Assembly (NCBI RefSeq): GCF_003254545.1
Contig: NZ_QJRH01000073.1
Coordinates: 124,001-188,000 of the forward strand
Source of the DNA: Flavobacterium tistrianum
GTDB lineage: Bacteria; Bacteroidota; Bacteroidia; Flavobacteriales; Flavobacteriaceae
DNA length: 64,000 nucleotides
Reading direction: 5' to 3'
Below the pieces are notes generated by a model that was not told where the DNA came from, searched no databases, and saw only the letters and a program-made list of their open reading frames with translations. Of this stretch, positions 53,624 through 62,108 are shown piece by piece. The translations under genes and the position numbers were made by a program. Position 1 is the stretch's first letter, and each line of letters opens with the position of its first letter.

Positions 53624-54052
53624 TTAAAAAGCAACGTTCCATCTTGGCAGTTTTCCATTTTCATCTAAGAAATTTTGCAAAACCTGCCCTTCAATAGCAG
53701 TTGGAATTGCTTTTACATCTCCAGCAAAAGTTTCGTACCATACTACTTCTAATGCTTCAATGTTCTCTAATTTCATTTGAGCTGGCCAAGAATATTTTCT
53801 TCCTGTTTTAGCAAATTGATGCCCGTTTACGATTTTGTCGTAAAGTCCACCGTTTTTACTTTTTAACGTTCCATCATTCTGAACAGTTCCTGTAGAACCA
53901 ACCATAATTAGTTCTTTTGCATCACCTTCAACAGCATACACAACAAAGATTCCAGCGCTTCCTTCTGGCGCGTTGCAAGCCTCTTCAAGACTATCATTTA
54001 CAGTAAAAGTAAAACTGTTTGTTGCTTTAAATTTTTCTAATTCTTTATACAT
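53624..54052 (-). CDS. Small protein, possibly GIY-YIG-like
   Basis: This 142-residue cytoplasmic protein is of uncertain family. The spacing GIFVVYAV-x6-ELIMVGSTG-(loop)-GGLYDKIVNG resembles the GIY-x10-YIG core of that nuclease superfamily, with Tyr and Ile changed (GIF, MVG). WYETFAGD could place the conserved Glu. If real, it is a degenerate member. It is flanked by terminators and stands alone. Confidence 0.4.
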   Translation of the reverse strand: MYKELEKFKATNSFTFTVNDSLEEACNAPEGSAGIFVVYAVEGDAKELIMVGSTGTVQNDGTLKSKNGGLYDKIVNGHQFAKTGRKYSWPAQMKLENIEALEVVWYETFAGDVKAIPTAIEGQVLQNFLDENGKLPRWNVAF

Positions 54053-54141
54053 ATTTTCTTTTTAAGCTTCTAAGATACTGTCCCAATAGCTATCGGGATC
54101 GATGCTGAGTTTTTTTATTTACGCCTCAGCCTTTAAAATGT

Positions 54142-54175
54142 AAAAAAGTCTCAACAGGATAATTGAGACTTTTTT
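54142..54175 (-). terminator. Terminator after sucD
   Basis: AAAAAAGTCTCAA (54142-54154) and TTGAGACTTTTTT (54163-54175) form a perfect 13-bp stem with an 8-nt loop, 27 bp after the sucD stop. Confidence 0.88.
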
Positions 54176-54202
54176 GGAATTTATTATTTTGAGACTTGAA
54201 GA

Positions 54203-55075
54203 TTATCCAAGTACTTCTTTTACTTTTTTACCAATTTCAGCTGGCGAATCAACAACGTGAATTCCGTTGTCTCTCATGATTTGTTTTTTAGCAGCAGCTG
54301 TATCATCAGAACCACCAACAATTGCACCTGCGTGCCCCATTGTTCTACCAGCAGGAGCAGTTTCTCCAGCGATAAATCCAATAACTGGTTTACGGTTACC
54401 ATCAGCTTTTACCCATCTTGCAGCATCAGCTTCAAGTTGACCACCGATTTCACCAATCATAATGATAGCTTCAGTTTCTGGATCGTTCATTAATAATTCA
54501 ACAGCTTCTTTAGTTGTAGTTCCAATGATTGGATCTCCACCAATACCAATTGCAGTTGTGATACCTAAACCTTGTTTTACAACTTGGTCAGCAGCTTCGT
54601 AAGTTAAAGTTCCTGATTTAGAAACGATACCAACTGTTCCTTTTTTGAAAACGAAACCTGGCATAATACCAACTTTAGCTTCACCTGGAGTAATTACACC
54701 TGGACAGTTTGGACCAATTAATCTTGAATTTCTTTCTTTAACATAATTATTTGCTTTAATCATATCTGCTACAGGAATTCCTTCTGTAATAGCAATAATT
54801 ACTTTAATTCCAGCATCAGCAGCTTCCATAATTGCATCAGCAGCAAAAGCTGGCGGAACAAAAATGATAGAAGTATCAGCACCAGCTTGGTCAACAGCAT
54901 CTTTTACTGTGTTAAAAACTGGACGATCTAAATGGCTAGTACCACCTTTTCCTGGAGTAACACCTCCAACAACATTAGTACCATACTCAATCATTTGAGA
55001 AGCGTGGAAAGTACCTTCGCTCCCTGTAAATCCCTGAACAATTATTTTGGAATCTTTATTAACTAAAACACTCAT
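54203..55075 (-). CDS. sucD: Succinate-CoA ligase alpha subunit
   Basis: The alpha subunit makes succinyl-CoA/succinate with substrate-level phosphorylation in the TCA cycle. At 290 residues it is of standard length. CoA-binding ITEGIPVADM about 94, GPNCPGVI about 122, SKSGTLTYEA about 152 and the phospho-His region GRTMGHAGAIVGG about 240-252 are all intact. The beta subunit sucC is not adjacent. Confidence 0.97.
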   Translation of the reverse strand: MSVLVNKDSKIIVQGFTGSEGTFHASQMIEYGTNVVGGVTPGKGGTSHLDRPVFNTVKDAVDQAGADTSIIFVPPAFAADAIMEAADAGIKVIIAITEGIPVADMIKANNYVKERNSRLIGPNCPGVITPGEAKVGIMPGFVFKKGTVGIVSKSGTLTYEAADQVVKQGLGITTAIGIGGDPIIGTTTKEAVELLMNDPETEAIIMIGEIGGQLEADAARWVKADGNRKPVIGFIAGETAPAGRTMGHAGAIVGGSDDTAAAKKQIMRDNGIHVVDSPAEIGKKVKEVLG

Positions 55076-55161
55076 GATATATATTTTATGTAGTTTTTAA
55101 ATTTGTGTTGCAAAAATAAGGTTTTGTAATGTATTTTGACTCTTTTATTGTCAAAAAAATA

Positions 55162-55524
55162 TTAAGAAAATTGACTCATCTGATAACCTCTATAAAGTTT
55201 ATCATCTTTTATTTGCCAAATGGTTGCAAAATGTGCTAAAAGCATCTCTTCTCTCGGATTCTCGATTGTTTTCACAAAATGAGAGTAACGCACTGATACT
55301 AAATCATCTTCGCTAATAATATGGCTAATTCTAACCTTAGAACGCACGTAAGCACGGCTAAGTTCATTGGCCATTTCAATTATCGAATCATAATCCATCT
55401 GAATAAAACCTTTACTACTGTTCCATTCAAGCGTAACATCAGGATGCAGATATGTTTTTAAAATTTCGCTATCAATTAGGGCATCTGACTTATAAAATTT
55501 CTGAACAAATTCTTTAATAGACAT
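55162..55524 (-). CDS. SnoaL/NTF2-like small protein
   Basis: This 120-residue protein has the NTF2-like pattern: FVQKFYKSDALIDSEILKTYLHPDVTLEWNSSKGF, then SIIEMANELSRAY and a final FATIWQIKDDKLYRGYQMSQ strand pair. No catalytic residues are diagnostic. It starts 1 bp from the end of the LpxD-like gene and is co-transcribed with the envelope cluster. Confidence 0.8.
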   Translation of the reverse strand: MSIKEFVQKFYKSDALIDSEILKTYLHPDVTLEWNSSKGFIQMDYDSIIEMANELSRAYVRSKVRISHIISEDDLVSVRYSHFVKTIENPREEMLLAHFATIWQIKDDKLYRGYQMSQFS

Positions 55525-55525
55525 A

Positions 55526-56455
55526 TTACTTCAATTTACTTAAAATTTCAGGAATCTTCTTGATATTGGCTAATTGTTTCAATTTCTCTCTAGACTCTTC
55601 AATTGGAGTACCAAAATACGATTTTCCTCCTTCTACCGATTTAGTAACGCCTGTCTGTCCCATTACAACTGCTTTTGAGCCAATTGTAATACCGCTAGTT
55701 GTACCAACTTGTCCCCACATTGTTACTTCGTCTTCAATAATTACACAGCCGGCGATACCAGTTTGAGAAGCAATCAGACACTTTTTTCCAATTACGGTAT
55801 CATGTCCAACATGTACTTGATTGTCTAATTTAGTTCCTGCCCCGATTGTTGTATCCCCAGTAACACCTTTATCGATTGTGCACAAAGCACCAATTCCAAC
55901 ATTATCTTCAATAACTACTCTTCCACCAGAAACTAACTGATCAAAACCTTCGGGACGTTTTTTATAATAAAAAGCATCAGCCCCTAAAATAGTACCAGCA
56001 TGAATAATTACATTATCGCCAATTATGGTATGATCGTAAATAGAAACATTTGAATGAATTAGACAGTTTTTACCAATTTTCACATGGTTTCCAACAAATG
56101 TATTGGGTTGAATTATAGTTCCCTCTCCTATTTTTGCCGACGGTGCAATAGCCACGTTAGCAAACTGAAATGGTTTAAAATGCTTAGTAAGAATATTAAA
56201 ATCTCTAAACGGGTCATCAGAGATTAAAAGAGCTTTACCTTCTGGGCATTCTACTTCTTTGTTTATTAAAACAATTGTAGCTGCAGATTGCAAAGCTTTA
56301 TCATAATATTTTGGGTGGTCAACAAAAACAATATCTCCAGGCTCAACAACGTGTATCTCGTTCATACCTAAAACTTGAAAGTCTTTGTCTCCGATAAATT
56401 TGCAATTAAGCAAATTGGCAATTTCTTGTAAAGAATGACTCTTTGGAAATTTCAT
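55526..56455 (-). CDS. LpxD-like UDP-3-O-acylglucosamine N-acyltransferase paralogue
   Basis: This 309-residue protein has an N-terminal uridine-binding-like domain (about 1-95) followed by many hexapeptide repeats of the left-handed beta helix (GEGTIIQPNTFVGNHVKIGKN onward) with a catalytic-type His in QVHVGHDTVIG. It is shorter than the canonical lpxD at 59573, which lies in the same cluster. It may act on a different sugar nucleotide or chain length. Confidence 0.82.
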   Translation of the reverse strand: MKFPKSHSLQEIANLLNCKFIGDKDFQVLGMNEIHVVEPGDIVFVDHPKYYDKALQSAATIVLINKEVECPEGKALLISDDPFRDFNILTKHFKPFQFANVAIAPSAKIGEGTIIQPNTFVGNHVKIGKNCLIHSNVSIYDHTIIGDNVIIHAGTILGADAFYYKKRPEGFDQLVSGGRVVIEDNVGIGALCTIDKGVTGDTTIGAGTKLDNQVHVGHDTVIGKKCLIASQTGIAGCVIIEDEVTMWGQVGTTSGITIGSKAVVMGQTGVTKSVEGGKSYFGTPIEESREKLKQLANIKKIPEILSKLK

Positions 56456-56462
56456 ATAGTGT

Positions 56463-56672
56463 AATTAGAAAACTTGTAAATTAGAAAATGAGTCAATTAG
56501 AAAATGAGTCAATTAGAAAATTAATATTCAAAATTATGCTGATCCAAAAATTATCTACTTGACTCATTGTCATATTATCTCAATTAGAAAATGAGTCAAT
56601 TAGAATGTGAATATACAAAATTATGTCGACTCACTTATTATCTAATTGACTCATTGTCAAATTATCTTAATT
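56463..56672. repeat. 87-bp tandem palindromic duplication of the AATTAG family
   Basis: Two consecutive 87-bp units (56494-56580 and 56581-56667) each begin CAATTAGAAAATGAGTCAAT and end with the complementary GACTCATTGTCA-x-ATTATCT, so each can fold back on itself. Their centres have diverged. A partial unit precedes them from 56463. They fill the efp to LpxD-like gap. Confidence 0.75.
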
Positions 56673-56679
56673 AAAATAA

Positions 56680-57246
56680 CTATTCTTTAACACGCTCCAT
56701 GTAAGAACCTGTAGCTGTATCAATTTTAATTTTGTCTCCTTCATTGATAAACAAAGGGACGTTGATATTTGCTCCTGTTTCTACTGTAGCATTTTTAGTA
56801 GCATTTGTCGCTGTATTTCCTTTTACACCTGGCTCAGCATAAGTAACTTCAAGAATTACAGAAGCTGGCATATCTACTGATAATGGCAAATCTGTCTCTG
56901 TATTAATCTGAACCATAACATTTGTTCCTTCTTTTAACAAATCTGGAGCATCCAAAATGTTTTTGTTTAAAGAAATTTGCTCAAACGTTTCAGCATTCAT
57001 GAAGTGAAATTCATCTCCTTCTGGATATAAATATTGAAATGTATGTGTTTCAACACGAATAACGTCAATTTTATGACCTGCTGAAAAAGTATTGTCTAAT
57101 ACTTTACCAGAAGTTAAACTTTTCAATTTTGTTCTTACGAAAGCTGGACCTTTTCCAGGTTTTACGTGAAGAAATTCAATAATTTTATAGATATCGTGAT
57201 TAAATTTAATACACAATCCGTTTCTAATATCTGATGTAGATGCCAT
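56680..57246 (-). CDS. efp: Translation elongation factor P
   Basis: EF-P relieves ribosome stalling at polyproline. The 188 residues comprise the KOW-like N domain and two OB domains. The ribosome-facing loop reads HVKPGKGPAFVR, with the conserved Lys about 32 that is modified in many species. It is embedded in the lipid A cluster between lpxA and the LpxD-like gene. Confidence 0.97.
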   Translation of the reverse strand: MASTSDIRNGLCIKFNHDIYKIIEFLHVKPGKGPAFVRTKLKSLTSGKVLDNTFSAGHKIDVIRVETHTFQYLYPEGDEFHFMNAETFEQISLNKNILDAPDLLKEGTNVMVQINTETDLPLSVDMPASVILEVTYAEPGVKGNTATNATKNATVETGANINVPLFINEGDKIKIDTATGSYMERVKE

Positions 57247-57331
57247 TGCTGTTTGTTTATTATATATTGTTAAATCGTTTAACCGTTTATCTGTCTAAAT
57301 AAAAAACAAATAAACGGCTAAATTTTTCTTT

Positions 57332-58117
57332 TTAATAGTTCCCTGAGTAACCTTTCATAATCCCTCTAGATGAATTTCTAATAAAATCAAGAATTTCATC
57401 TCTTTCTGGAGTTGCTTCCATTTCAGCCTCAATGATGCTTAACGCTTGAGTTGTATTGTAATTCTTTTGGTATAAAATTCTATAGATTTCCTGAATTTCT
57501 CTAATTTTTTCAGTTGTAAATCCTCTTCTTCTTAAACCTACAGAGTTAATTCCAACATAAGACAAAGGTTCTTTTGCTGCTTTTGTAAACGGAGGAACGT
57601 CTTTTCTAACTAATGATCCTCCAGAAATCATAGCATGATCTCCAATATGAATGAACTGGTGAATTGCAGCTAAACCTCCAATAACAGCATGATTACCAAC
57701 AACTACGTGACCTGCCAGCGCTACACCATTTACAATAATTGCATTATTTCCAATCTCACAGTCGTGTGCAATATGAGCATAAGCCATTACTAAACAATTG
57801 TTACCAATTACAGTTTGGCCAGAAGCAATTGTTCCTCTATTTATAGTTACACATTCTCTAATTGTACAATTATCACCGATAATCGCAAGAGAATCTTCAC
57901 CTCCGAATTTTAAATCTTGTGGCACCGCAGAAATTACAGCTCCTGGAAAAATATTACAATTTTTTCCAATTCGAGCACCTTCCATAATGGTCACGTTTGA
58001 ACCAATCCAAGTACCATCACCAATAACAACATTATTGTGAATTGTTGTAAATGGCTCTATTACAACGTTTTTAGCGATTTTAGCGCCTGGATGAACATAT
58101 GCTAATGGTTGATTCAT
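57332..58117 (-). CDS. lpxA: UDP-N-acetylglucosamine O-acyltransferase
   Basis: This enzyme catalyses the first step of lipid A synthesis. The 261-residue left-handed beta-helix trimer starts QPLAYVHPGAKIAKNVVIEPF. The catalytic His is in AYAHIAHDCEIGN about 125, and the C-terminal helical part carries GLRRRGFTTEKIREI. It lies 75 bp after lpxC-fabZ and 86 bp before efp. Confidence 0.96.
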   Translation of the reverse strand: MNQPLAYVHPGAKIAKNVVIEPFTTIHNNVVIGDGTWIGSNVTIMEGARIGKNCNIFPGAVISAVPQDLKFGGEDSLAIIGDNCTIRECVTINRGTIASGQTVIGNNCLVMAYAHIAHDCEIGNNAIIVNGVALAGHVVVGNHAVIGGLAAIHQFIHIGDHAMISGGSLVRKDVPPFTKAAKEPLSYVGINSVGLRRRGFTTEKIREIQEIYRILYQKNYNTTQALSIIEAEMEATPERDEILDFIRNSSRGIMKGYSGNY

Positions 58118-58191
58118 CTGTATGTTTTATATTTTTAATTAAAATATTCTAATTTGAAGCAACAAACCTAAACAATAAATTTGATAATTTA

Positions 58192-59580
58192 TTATTGTTT
58201 TCTTGCTATTTGCGCCATCAATTCTGCTTCAGTTACTAATTTACCATTTGCATAAGCGTTTGCCTGCATATGACAAATCCCTCTTCTGATAGGAGATATT
58301 AACTCACATTTAAAGATTAAAGTATCACCTGGCAATACTTTGTGTTTAAATTTAACATTATCAATTTTCATGAAATATGTCAAATAATTTTCAGGATCCG
58401 GAACAGTGCTTAACACTAAAATTCCTCCTGTTTGCGCCATTGCTTCTACAATTAATACACCTGGCATAACTGGAGCTTCTGGGAAGTGACCTACAAAGAA
58501 ATTCTCATTCATAGTAACATTTTTCAATCCTACTACATGACGATCAGACATTTCGATAATTCTGTCGATTAACAAGAATGGCGGTCTGTGAGGAAGCATA
58601 GACATAATTTTATGAATATCCATCAATGGTTCTTGATGCAAATCATAAGTAGGAACATGATTTCTCTGCTCTATTTTGATAATTTTTGCCAATTTCTTTG
58701 CAAATTGAGTATTTACAAAGTGTCCTGGTTTATTAGCAATAATTTTTCCTTGAATACGAACTCCAATTAAAGACAAATCTCCAATTACATCAAGCAATTT
58801 GTGTCTTGCAGCTTCGTTTGGATAGTGTAAAGTCAAGTTATCTAAAACGCCGTTTGGTTTTACAGAAATCTCTTCTTTACCAAACGCTTTCTTCAAATTC
58901 TCCATTGTAGACTCAGAGATTTCTTTATCTACATAAACAATTGCATTATTTAAATCTCCACCTTTAATAAGGCCATGTTCTAATAATGACTCTAATTCAT
59001 GAAGGAAACTAAATGTTCTAGAACTTGCAATTTCAGATTTAAAATCTGACAAACTTTTAAGAGTAGCATTTTGAGTACCTAAAACTTTTGTACCAAAATC
59101 TACCATAGTTGTAACTTGATATTCATCGCTTGGCATAACAAGGATTTCGCTTCCTGTAGCTTCGTCTGTAAAAGAGATTACTTCTTTTACTACGTAAACA
59201 TTACGTTGCGCGTCTTGCTCTTCGATACCAGCTTTTTCAATAGCTTCAACAAAATATTTTGATGAACCATCCATAATTGGAAGTTCAGAGGCATTCAATT
59301 CAATAATAATATTATCCAAATCGCATCCAACTACTGCCGCTAAAACGTGCTCTGGTGTCTGAATTTTCACACCAAGTTTCTCAAGATTTGTTCCTCTTTG
59401 AGTATTAACAACATAATTAGCATCAGCCTCAATGACTGGTTGACCTTGCAAATCTACTCTTACAAAAGTGAAACCATTATTAACGGGTGCAGGTTTAAAA
59501 GTCATTGTAACTTCTTTTCCAGTGTGTAAACCAACTCCTGTTAGCGAAATTTCATTTTTGATGGTCTTCTGTTTAACCAT
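58192..59580 (-). CDS. lpxC-fabZ: Bifunctional LpxC deacetylase / FabZ dehydratase
   Basis: The fusion protein has about 462 residues. The N-terminal LpxC (about 1-300) commits UDP-3-O-acyl-GlcNAc to lipid A; it begins VKQKTIKNEISLTGVGLHTGKE and has zinc-ligand region TPEHVLAAVVGCDLDN (about 75) and LLDVIGDLSLIG about 265. The C-terminal FabZ hot-dog domain (about 315-462) has LPHRPPFLLIDRI and GHFPEAPVMPGVLIVEAMAQ with the catalytic His and Glu. The fusion is typical of Bacteroidota. I start at MVKQK (59580); an ATG three codons upstream is possible. It overlaps the lpxD 3' end by 8 bp. Confidence 0.96.
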   Translation of the reverse strand: MVKQKTIKNEISLTGVGLHTGKEVTMTFKPAPVNNGFTFVRVDLQGQPVIEADANYVVNTQRGTNLEKLGVKIQTPEHVLAAVVGCDLDNIIIELNASELPIMDGSSKYFVEAIEKAGIEEQDAQRNVYVVKEVISFTDEATGSEILVMPSDEYQVTTMVDFGTKVLGTQNATLKSLSDFKSEIASSRTFSFLHELESLLEHGLIKGGDLNNAIVYVDKEISESTMENLKKAFGKEEISVKPNGVLDNLTLHYPNEAARHKLLDVIGDLSLIGVRIQGKIIANKPGHFVNTQFAKKLAKIIKIEQRNHVPTYDLHQEPLMDIHKIMSMLPHRPPFLLIDRIIEMSDRHVVGLKNVTMNENFFVGHFPEAPVMPGVLIVEAMAQTGGILVLSTVPDPENYLTYFMKIDNVKFKHKVLPGDTLIFKCELISPIRRGICHMQANAYANGKLVTEAELMAQIARKQ

Positions 59581-60616
59581 TATTTCCATTTTTTGGGTTT
59601 ATTATTTGTTTCTTTAATTCTTCAACTTCAGCCACAATCTTAGGCAGATTCTTAAAATGAACATACGATTTATTAAAATCTGTATATCCAAGAGATGGAG
59701 TTCCTTGCAGAACTTCATCATCTTTAATGTTTCTGGCTACACCTGATTGCGCTTGAAGCCTAACATTATTTCCTATTATTAAGTGACCTGCAATACCTAC
59801 CTGTCCTCCAATCATACAGTTTTCGCCAATTTTTGTAGAACCTGCCACACCACTTTGAGCTGCTATCACAGTATTTTTCCCAATTTCTACATTATGCGCA
59901 ATCTGAATCTGATTGTCTAATTTAACTCCCTTTCTAATTATCGTAGAACCAAGAGTTGCTCTATCAATTGTAGTATTAGCACCAATATCTACATTATCTT
60001 CAATAATAACATTTCCAATCTGAGGCACTTTACTGTATTCTCCGTTTTCGTTTGGAGCAAAACCAAAACCATCTGCACCTATAATAACGCCAGAATGAAC
60101 CGTACAATTATTACCAATTACAGTTTCAGAATAGATTTTCGCACCAGCAAAAATAAATACATTATCTCCAATAGTAACATTGTCTCCAATAAAGCTATTT
60201 GGGTAAATTTTTACATTATTCCCTAAAACCACATTTTGTCCGATATAACTAAAACTGCCTAAATATAGATTCTCTCCATATTTCGTGCCTTCAGACATAA
60301 AAGACTGAGGCTCGATACCGTTTTTGTTTAATTTTACCTGATTATAAAAATGCAAAAGTTTAGAAAAAGCCGCATAAGCATCTTCTACTTTTATAAGTGT
60401 AGTATTAATTTCCTGTTCAGGAATAAAGCTATCATTAACAATTGTTACTGTCGCTTTTGTAGTGTATATGTAATTGATATACTTTGGGTTAGCCAAAAAA
60501 GTAAGAGAACCTTCCTCTCCTTCTTCGATTTTAGAAAGCTTAGAAACTTCTGCATTGGGATTCCCAACAACTTCTCCTTCTAAAATTCCTGCTATTTGTT
60601 CTGCTGTAAATTTCAT
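59573..60616 (-). CDS. lpxD: UDP-3-O-(3-hydroxyacyl)glucosamine N-acyltransferase
   Basis: This enzyme catalyses the third step of lipid A synthesis. The 347 residues have the N-terminal uridine domain (about 1-100, SLTFLANPKYINYIYTTKA), hexapeptide-repeat helix with the catalytic His in IQIAHNVEIGKNTVIAA about 245, and a C-terminal helix. It begins the lpxD-lpxC/fabZ-lpxA-efp cluster and overlaps the next gene. Confidence 0.96.
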   Translation of the reverse strand: MKFTAEQIAGILEGEVVGNPNAEVSKLSKIEEGEEGSLTFLANPKYINYIYTTKATVTIVNDSFIPEQEINTTLIKVEDAYAAFSKLLHFYNQVKLNKNGIEPQSFMSEGTKYGENLYLGSFSYIGQNVVLGNNVKIYPNSFIGDNVTIGDNVFIFAGAKIYSETVIGNNCTVHSGVIIGADGFGFAPNENGEYSKVPQIGNVIIEDNVDIGANTTIDRATLGSTIIRKGVKLDNQIQIAHNVEIGKNTVIAAQSGVAGSTKIGENCMIGGQVGIAGHLIIGNNVRLQAQSGVARNIKDDEVLQGTPSLGYTDFNKSYVHFKNLPKIVAEVEELKKQIINPKNGNNG

Positions 60617-60655
60617 CGCGACAAAAATATAAAAAATAGGTTTTAAATGTTAATT

Positions 60656-61885
60656 TTATATAAGTTGTTTTGGAAAACAGATATAATATTTTGTTACCAA
60701 TTTAGATAACGATTTCAAATTCAGCTGATCAGAAGCTTCAACAACATCTTCAATTGTTTTATCTTTTTTCAAAATACGAATAGGTTCTGCTTCTTTGCTG
60801 TAAGCTTGGTTTTTAATTTTTCCTCTAAAAATAAAATATCCTGCATCTACTGCAGAAATTTGATGCGCTTCTGCAAACTCCTCTTTTAAAGATTGTGATT
60901 CTTCCATCGGAATTTTTTCTGCACTTAGCTTAATCTTCAACAAATCTCTGTTAATGATCATCTTACTTAAAGTAGAAAGTATAAAATCATTGTGCCTTTG
61001 CCAAGCTTTTAATGCGCTTATAATATCAAAATCATCTAATTGTGAAAACAAGTCTAATTTCTCTGCATCAAAATCTTCAAGCGTAATTTTATTTTGCATG
61101 AAATACATTAGAGGTTCACTGCAAGGTAGTTTAACACTTTTTAGAGTCAGCTCTTTTGCTCTTTTTAAAACTTTCATTAAAATTAATTCTGCCACCAAGC
61201 TTGTTTTATGCAAGTAAGCCTGCCAGTACATTAATCTTCTGGAAAGCAGAAATTTCTCGACAGAATAAATTCCTTTTTCTTCAATGACCAAAACATCGTT
61301 TTCTACGTTCATCATCTGAATCAATCGTTCAGAATTTACATTTCCTTCTGCAACACCTGTATAAAAACTATCTCGTTTTAAATAATCCATTCGATCCATA
61401 TCCAATTGACTTGAAATCAATTGCAACATGAATTTTCTGTGATATTCTCCTTTAAATACCTGAATCGCCAAACTTAATCTTCCGCCAAATTCTTCGTTAA
61501 GCTGATTCATAAATAATAGTGAAATCGCCTCATGATGGACATCTTCGACAATACTTTTTTCCATTGCATGCGAAAATGGCCCGTGACCAATATCATGAAG
61601 TAAAATAGCTATCAAAAGTGCATTTTCTTCTTCATCAGAAATAATGACATCTTTAAAACGAAGCGTGTCAATTGCCTTCTTCATTAAATGCATACATCCT
61701 AATGCATGATGAAAACGGGTATGATTGGCTCCTGGGTATACCAGATACGATAATCCCATCTGTGAAATACGGCGTAAACGCTGAAAATATGGATGCTGAA
61801 TTAAGTCGTAAACTAGCTCATTGGGAATCGTAATGAAGCCATATATAGGATCGTTGAATATTTTTAATTTATTGATCTGAGTCAC
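60656..61885 (-). CDS. HD-domain phosphohydrolase (SAMHD1/dGTPase-like)
   Basis: This 409-residue protein begins IFNDPIYGFITIPNELVYDLIQHPYFQRLRRISQMGLSY (in segments) with the HD core HTRFHHALGCMHLM and LLHDIGHGPFSHAMEKSI; the His/His-Asp/Asp metal set is complete (MDRMDYLKRDSFYTG). The family hydrolyses dNTPs or related nucleotides and occurs next to lpxD in many Flavobacteria. It ends 40 bp before lpxD begins. Confidence 0.9.
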   Translation of the reverse strand: MTQINKLKIFNDPIYGFITIPNELVYDLIQHPYFQRLRRISQMGLSYLVYPGANHTRFHHALGCMHLMKKAIDTLRFKDVIISDEEENALLIAILLHDIGHGPFSHAMEKSIVEDVHHEAISLLFMNQLNEEFGGRLSLAIQVFKGEYHRKFMLQLISSQLDMDRMDYLKRDSFYTGVAEGNVNSERLIQMMNVENDVLVIEEKGIYSVEKFLLSRRLMYWQAYLHKTSLVAELILMKVLKRAKELTLKSVKLPCSEPLMYFMQNKITLEDFDAEKLDLFSQLDDFDIISALKAWQRHNDFILSTLSKMIINRDLLKIKLSAEKIPMEESQSLKEEFAEAHQISAVDAGYFIFRGKIKNQAYSKEAEPIRILKKDKTIEDVVEASDQLNLKSLSKLVTKYYICFPKQLI

Positions 61886-62108
61886 AGTGTGGTCATTTTT
61901 TAGGTCAACAAATATAAGTAAATAAGTATAAAGAGCTTGGTGTTTTTTATTTAAAAATCACAATTGAAATTGTAATGATTATCAATAAAATACATTAAAA
62001 AATGTTAAATTTCAAAATAAAATCATGCCTCATCTTTGGTAATTTTATACTATTTTTAATACTTTTTAAGTTCTATAACTTTAAATTGCAGTAAAATTAA
62101 ATTGATTT

